A stretch of 5,225 bases of DNA from assembly GCA_016875255.1 (NCBI GenBank), contig VGRU01000242.1, positions 1-5,225 on the forward strand, in the 5' to 3' direction. The notes below the pieces were generated by a model. That model had not been told where the DNA came from. It did no database searches and saw nothing but the letters and a program-made list of their open reading frames with translations. Origin of the DNA: Deltaproteobacteria bacterium. GTDB lineage: Bacteria; Desulfobacterota; BSN033; UBA1163. Shown here piece by piece: positions 4,947 through 5,225 of the stretch (position 1 is the stretch's first letter; each line of letters begins with the position of its first letter). Both the position numbers and the translations under genes were made by a program.

Positions 4947-4974
4947 CTGGATTCCGGCTTTCGCCGGAATGACA
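4947..4974 (-). repeat. 28-bp palindromic repeat, copy 4 (right arm of cassette, inverted)
   Basis: The reverse complement of the left arm over 27 of 28 bases; only the outermost base (4974) differs. On the + strand its hairpin loop reads TTTC. TCCAG at 4976-4980 just outside could pair with CTGGA at 4947-4951 and lengthen the hairpin around a six-base bulge. Confidence 0.92.
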
Positions 4975-5040
4975 GTCCAGCTAAATTAATGCTTATGCCT
5001 CATATGAGATAGAATAGAGTGAAAACTGCAGGAGGAACAG

Positions 5041-5225
5041 ATGGCCATTTCGAAAGTGCTGATCGTGGGCGCTGGATTGATGGGAAGCGGTATTGCTCAG
5101 GTCTGCGCTCAGGCTGGATTAAATGTTTTGATCACCGATGTCAGCCGGGAGATCTTGGACCGCGGCCTGAAAAATATCGCCTGGTCAGCAGGCAAATTCA
5201 TTGAAAAAGGAAAGGTGAAAGAGAG
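5041..5225 (+). CDS. hbd: 3-hydroxyacyl-CoA (3-hydroxybutyryl-CoA) dehydrogenase, N-terminal fragment
   Basis: The first 61 residues are visible before the right edge. The start is ATG 5041, with AGGAGG at 5030-5035 five bases upstream. The protein opens with beta strand KVLIVG and the dinucleotide-binding motif GAGLMG (10-15), then SGIAQVCAQAG, and a second strand ending in Asp33 (VLITDVS), which favours NAD+ over NADP+. RGLKNI and the Lys-rich KFIEKGKVKE match the early region of 3-hydroxybutyryl-CoA dehydrogenases. The enzyme converts (S)-3-hydroxyacyl-CoA to 3-ketoacyl-CoA, the third beta-oxidation step, so it follows naturally from the upstream dehydrogenase. The GIY-YIG cassette lies between the two. 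Because only the Rossmann start is seen, a longer multifunctional FadB-like protein is not strictly excluded, but beginning directly with this domain argues for the short form. Confidence 0.88.
   Translation, partial: MAISKVLIVGAGLMGSGIAQVCAQAGLNVLITDVSREILDRGLKNIAWSAGKFIEKGKVKE

Larger units (their letters stand above)
4619..4974 (+). mobile_element. Putative GIY-YIG cassette bounded by palindromic inverted repeats
   Basis: A nuclease gene is framed by 27-bp perfect inverted repeats (4620-4646 and 4947-4973). Each arm is itself an 8-bp-stem hairpin. The right arm begins on the base after the stop codon and the left arm ends about nine bases before the proposed start, so the repeats fit tightly around the gene. 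Hand-counting 4741-4920 gives 72 G/C of 180 (40%), below three sampled lines of the upstream dehydrogenase (92 of 180), which fits separate origin. No clear target-site duplication is seen at the edges. Mobility is inferred from this structure and from the reuse of the same repeat at 2601-2680. Confidence 0.6.

Noticed and set aside
4947..4980. Rho-independent terminator of the nuclease gene
   Set aside because: The hairpin is strong but lacks a T-run, and the same sequence is found as a dispersed repeat elsewhere in the window.
4986..5015. Promoter for the 3-hydroxyacyl-CoA dehydrogenase (TAGAAT at 5010-5015)
   Set aside because: The -10-like box has no acceptable -35 partner at 16-18 bp.
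5019..5204. Alternative-frame open frame over the start of the 3-hydroxyacyl-CoA dehydrogenase
   Set aside because: The overlapping frame from 5041 has a strong ribosome-binding site and the GAGLMG nucleotide-binding motif; the alternative has neither.

Overview
The window is a fatty-acid or aromatic-acid beta-oxidation gene block on the + strand. In order it holds: the C-terminal end of an acyl-CoA dehydrogenase (cut by the left edge), etfB, etfA, a complete 592-residue acyl-CoA dehydrogenase, a small GIY-YIG endonuclease gene inside a pair of inverted repeats, and the N-terminal end of a 3-hydroxyacyl-CoA dehydrogenase (cut by the right edge). All genes read in the same direction. The metabolic genes fit one pathway: the dehydrogenases oxidise acyl-CoA to enoyl-CoA, EtfAB takes the electrons, and the 3-hydroxyacyl-CoA dehydrogenase performs the next oxidation after hydration. 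No hydratase, thiolase or ETF:quinone oxidoreductase lies in the window.

The organism is a bacterium of middling G+C. Clustered acyl-CoA dehydrogenase, ETF and 3-hydroxyacyl-CoA dehydrogenase genes, AT-rich repeat-filled gaps and the dispersed palindrome seen here suggest an anaerobic or facultative degrader, perhaps of the Desulfobacterota (former Deltaproteobacteria). That placement is inference from gene content and repeat style. The long acyl-CoA dehydrogenase also resembles the Bacillus FadE type.

The gaps are the unusual part. The regions before etfB (303-454) and between etfB and etfA (1229-1343) are built from about 7-bp units laid out as inverted arrays. The 420-bp gap between etfA and the second dehydrogenase (2334-2753) holds a terminator-like hairpin, a perfect 14-bp palindrome, an AT-rich palindrome and a 133-bp MITE-like element with terminal inverted repeats and a possible 6-7 bp target duplication. 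The gap after that dehydrogenase holds a cassette of about 356 bp: a GIY-YIG nuclease gene between perfect 27-bp inverted repeats, each arm itself a hairpin.

The same 28-bp palindrome occurs inside the gene-less MITE and at the ends of the nuclease cassette. One MITE arm has diverged, but by paired changes that keep the hairpin. This suggests, without proving it, a family of hairpin-ended elements in which the GIY-YIG cassette is the gene-carrying form and the MITE a gene-less form. This is the best candidate in the window for a poorly described system.
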